6,174 bases of DNA from Limnochordia bacterium (GTDB lineage: Bacteria > Bacillota > Limnochordia > Darwinibacteriales > SLO01), in NCBI GenBank assembly GCA_007132635.1, contig SLOG01000256.1:1-6174 (forward strand), in the 5' to 3' direction. A program made the translations under genes and the position numbers. The notes beneath the pieces are model-generated. The model saw only the letters and a program-made list of their open reading frames with translations, had not been told where the DNA came from and searched no databases. The first letter of the stretch is position 1; the number at the start of each line of letters is the position of its first letter. Below are positions 4,652-6,174 of this stretch, piece by piece.

Positions 4652-5773
4652 ATGGCAAAAGTAACGCTGAATAGCGTCACTAAACGTTTCGGTAACGTTA
4701 CTGCAGTACAAGCTATAGACCTAGAGATCAAGGATAAAGAGTTCATTGTGCTTGTCGGCCCATCCGGCTGTGGGAAATCTACGACACTGCGTATGGTGGC
4801 AGGACTTGAGGAAATCACGGATGGCAATATCCATATTGGTGATACCCTAGTTAACGATGTTCCCCCGAAGGACCGAGACATTGCGATGGTGTTCCAAAAC
4901 TATGCGTTGTACCCGCACATGGATGTGTACAACAATATGGCCTTCGGGCTAAAGCTCCGCAAGTTCCCCAAATCGGAGATTCAACGGCGAGTTCAGGAGG
5001 CTGCCCAGCTCTTGGGTATTGAGAATCTTTTGGATCGCAAACCGAAGGCGTTGTCTGGGGGCCAGCGTCAGCGTGTGGCGGTCGGTCGGGCCATTGTTCG
5101 AGAACCGAAAGTGTTTCTGATGGACGAGCCTCTATCCAACTTGGATGCGAAGCTGCGGGTGCAGATGCGGGCAGAACTCAGCAAACTTCACAACCGACTT
5201 CAAACAACAGTCATCTACGTAACCCATGACCAGACTGAGGCCATGACCATGGGAGATCGTATCGTGGTTATGAAGGACGGAGTTATCCAACAGGTGGGAG
5301 CTCCGCTGGAGATATATAACAATCCAAACAACGTGTTTGTAGCAGGGTTCATCGGCAGCCCCGCCATGAATTTCATTGATGTGCGTCTGACGAGTGATGA
5401 CAATGGCGGCTACTGCGTGGAGTCAAAAGGCGGGAAGATGCGTCTGCGGATTCCAAAAGAACGGGAAAGCTATTTCCAGGATCTTGGTCAGTACCAAGAC
5501 AAAGAAGTCACGATGGGAATTCGTCCGGAAGACATTGAAGATTACGCCGTGGCAGAAGAGCATAGAGATGAATTTGCGATGGATGCCATGGTGGAAGTAA
5601 CGGAACCCATGGGATCAGAGATCTACTTGTTCCTCGTGATTGAGGAAACCACATTCATTGCCCGGGTCGACTCGGCCTCAAAGGCCACCGATGGATCGGA
5701 ACAGCGAGTGCTTTTCGATATGAATAAAGTTCAGCTTTTCGATAGGGATACGGAAGAAACCCTGCGCAAATAG
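4652..5773 (+). CDS. Sugar ABC transporter ATP-binding protein, MalK/UgpC/MsmX type
   Basis: 373 residues, normal for this CUT1-family ATPase (about 360-375). Nucleotide-binding domain: Walker A GPSGCGKST at 36-44, Q-loop Gln82 in VFQNYALYPHM, signature LSGGQRQR from 134, Walker B FLMDEP at 155-160, D-loop SNLD at 162-165 and switch His192 in VTHDQTEAM. The C-terminal part, about 240-373, is the MalK-like regulatory/TOBE region with FIGSPAMNFI and GIRPEDI. It is a cytoplasmic, membrane-associated ATPase that drives import of oligosaccharides or glycerol phosphate with two permeases and a binding protein. No permease or binding-protein gene adjoins it, and terminators flank it on both sides. 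It is therefore probably a shared ATPase serving several importers, as Bacillus MsmX does. The substrate cannot be assigned, so no symbol is given. All catalytic residues are intact. Confidence 0.95.
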   Translation: MAKVTLNSVTKRFGNVTAVQAIDLEIKDKEFIVLVGPSGCGKSTTLRMVAGLEEITDGNIHIGDTLVNDVPPKDRDIAMVFQNYALYPHMDVYNNMAFGLKLRKFPKSEIQRRVQEAAQLLGIENLLDRKPKALSGGQRQRVAVGRAIVREPKVFLMDEPLSNLDAKLRVQMRAELSKLHNRLQTTVIYVTHDQTEAMTMGDRIVVMKDGVIQQVGAPLEIYNNPNNVFVAGFIGSPAMNFIDVRLTSDDNGGYCVESKGGKMRLRIPKERESYFQDLGQYQDKEVTMGIRPEDIEDYAVAEEHRDEFAMDAMVEVTEPMGSEIYLFLVIEETTFIARVDSASKATDGSEQRVLFDMNKVQLFDRDTEETLRK

Positions 5774-5799
5774 AAAAGGGCGGTATAGCCGCCCTTTTC
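5773..5799 (+). terminator. Strong rho-independent terminator of the ABC ATPase gene
   Basis: GAAAAGGGCGG (5773-5783) pairs perfectly with CCGCCCTTTTC (5789-5799) along 11 bp around loop TATAG. It starts on the last base of the stop codon. The A-rich and T-rich ends make it potentially active in both directions. The inner 7 bp are identical to the terminator at 1676-1694. Confidence 0.92.
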
Positions 5800-5899
5800 T
5801 TGTGGACAGTTTTTGGAACTGGGACAAGGAGATCGCGGGGCAACGTGGAACTCCTGAGGTTAGCACACAAATGTGGACTGAGATCGGAATTTATGAGGT

Positions 5900-5906
5900 A
5901 AGGGAG
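5900..5906 (+). promoter_or_regulatory. Ribosome binding site AAGGGAG for the ROK gene
   Basis: AAGGGAG lies 9 bases before ATG 5916. An out-of-frame ATG at 5912 lies closer but opens only a 10-codon frame. An in-frame ATG at 5871 has a poorer site (GAGGT, 10 bases away). Confidence 0.6.
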
Positions 5907-5915
5907 ACGTTATGC

Positions 5916-6174
5916 ATGGAAGCACGCTTCGCAATTGGGGTTGACCTGGGCGGGACTAAGATCGCCACAGGTTTGGCAGACAGGCACGGGAGGATTTTGG
6001 CGCGGCAAATTGTCCCTACCATAGCCTCTGAAGGGGCCGAAGCCGTGATTCGGCGGATATCTGAGACGATACATCGGGTAATGGCCGACAGTGGCGTTCG
6101 GCGAGAGACGGTGGTAGGAATCGGTATTTGCTGTCCAGGCCCCTTGGATCCAGAAACCGGGGTGGTCTTTATCG
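5916..6174 (+). CDS. ROK-family sugar kinase (glucokinase-like), N-terminal 86 residues (3' truncated)
   Basis: The frame from ATG 5916 is open to the window end. Residues 5-16, FAIGVDLGGTKI, are the ASKHA phosphate-1 loop of ROK kinases. Residues 68-78, GIGICCPGPLD, are the matching conserved strand and turn (usual form GIGxxxPGxxD), followed by PETGVV as in glucokinase-like members. ROK kinases are cytoplasmic and phosphorylate glucose, fructose, N-acetylglucosamine or N-acetylmannosamine with ATP. ROK repressors share this fold but normally carry an N-terminal helix-turn-helix, which is absent here, so a kinase is the better reading. The zinc-binding cysteine motif and sugar-contact residues lie beyond the window, so the substrate is open. 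The Cys72-Cys73 pair is a little unusual but not disabling. The gene follows the ABC ATPase after a strong terminator, so it needs its own promoter between 5800 and 5915; none is convincing by eye. Confidence 0.9.
   Translation, partial: MEARFAIGVDLGGTKIATGLADRHGRILARQIVPTIASEGAEAVIRRISETIHRVMADSGVRRETVVGIGICCPGPLDPETGVVFI

Noticed and set aside
4408..4674. 88-codon + strand frame starting inside the porin terminator and running into the ATPase gene
   Set aside because: Starts at a GTG in the 3' arm of the terminator hairpin, has no ribosome binding site and matches no family. It covers the region where a promoter must lie.
5912..5944. ATG at 5912 as a start just before the ROK gene
   Set aside because: It opens a different frame of only ten codons. 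The ROK motif DLGGTK is in the frame of ATG 5916.

Overview
The window reads mostly left to right on the + strand. It carries four complete genes with recognisable families, one complete small gene, two genes cut by the window edges, and at least three convincing rho-independent terminators. No gene on the - strand is supported. No RNA gene, insertion sequence or CRISPR array was seen.

Organism (inference): the first three genes form a DUF2089 / YvlB-LiaX-like / SHOCT-like cluster, a gene set typical of Bacillota (Firmicutes). The ribosome binding sites are strong AGGAGG types, one gene starts with TTG, and intrinsic terminators are used heavily. Yet the largest gene encodes a signal-peptide-bearing, cysteine-free, beta-strand-rich protein ending in phenylalanine, which is the profile of an outer-membrane beta-barrel. 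Together these suggest a double-membraned Bacillota lineage of the Limnochordia/Hydrogenispora kind. Other diderm phyla cannot be excluded from this sequence alone.

Layout: (1) 1-1700, a tightly coupled operon. It holds the C-terminus of a DUF2089 putative regulator, a DUF4097 beta-solenoid protein and a 117-residue protein, closed by a terminator. All three proteins carry the same short helical module, at the C-terminus of the first and the N-terminus of the other two. (2) 1719-2552, a Cof-type HAD phosphatase, followed by a weak terminator and an A7/T7 hairpin. (3) 2593-2944, about 350 bases without an assured gene. Its end holds a possible 31-codon basic leader ORF whose stop overlaps the start of the next gene as ATGA. 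(4) 2945-4357, the porin-like barrel, closed by a strong terminator. (5) 4652-5773, a MalK/UgpC/MsmX-type sugar-importer ATPase standing alone, closed by a strong terminator. (6) From 5916 on, the N-terminus of a ROK-family sugar kinase.

Functional reading (inference): the left part looks like an envelope-homeostasis or stress module. The right part fits carbohydrate entry and capture: an outer-membrane channel, an ABC importer ATPase and a sugar kinase, each apparently its own transcription unit. The most interesting point is the three-gene cluster sharing one helical module, next to a porin gene in a Bacillota-like background.
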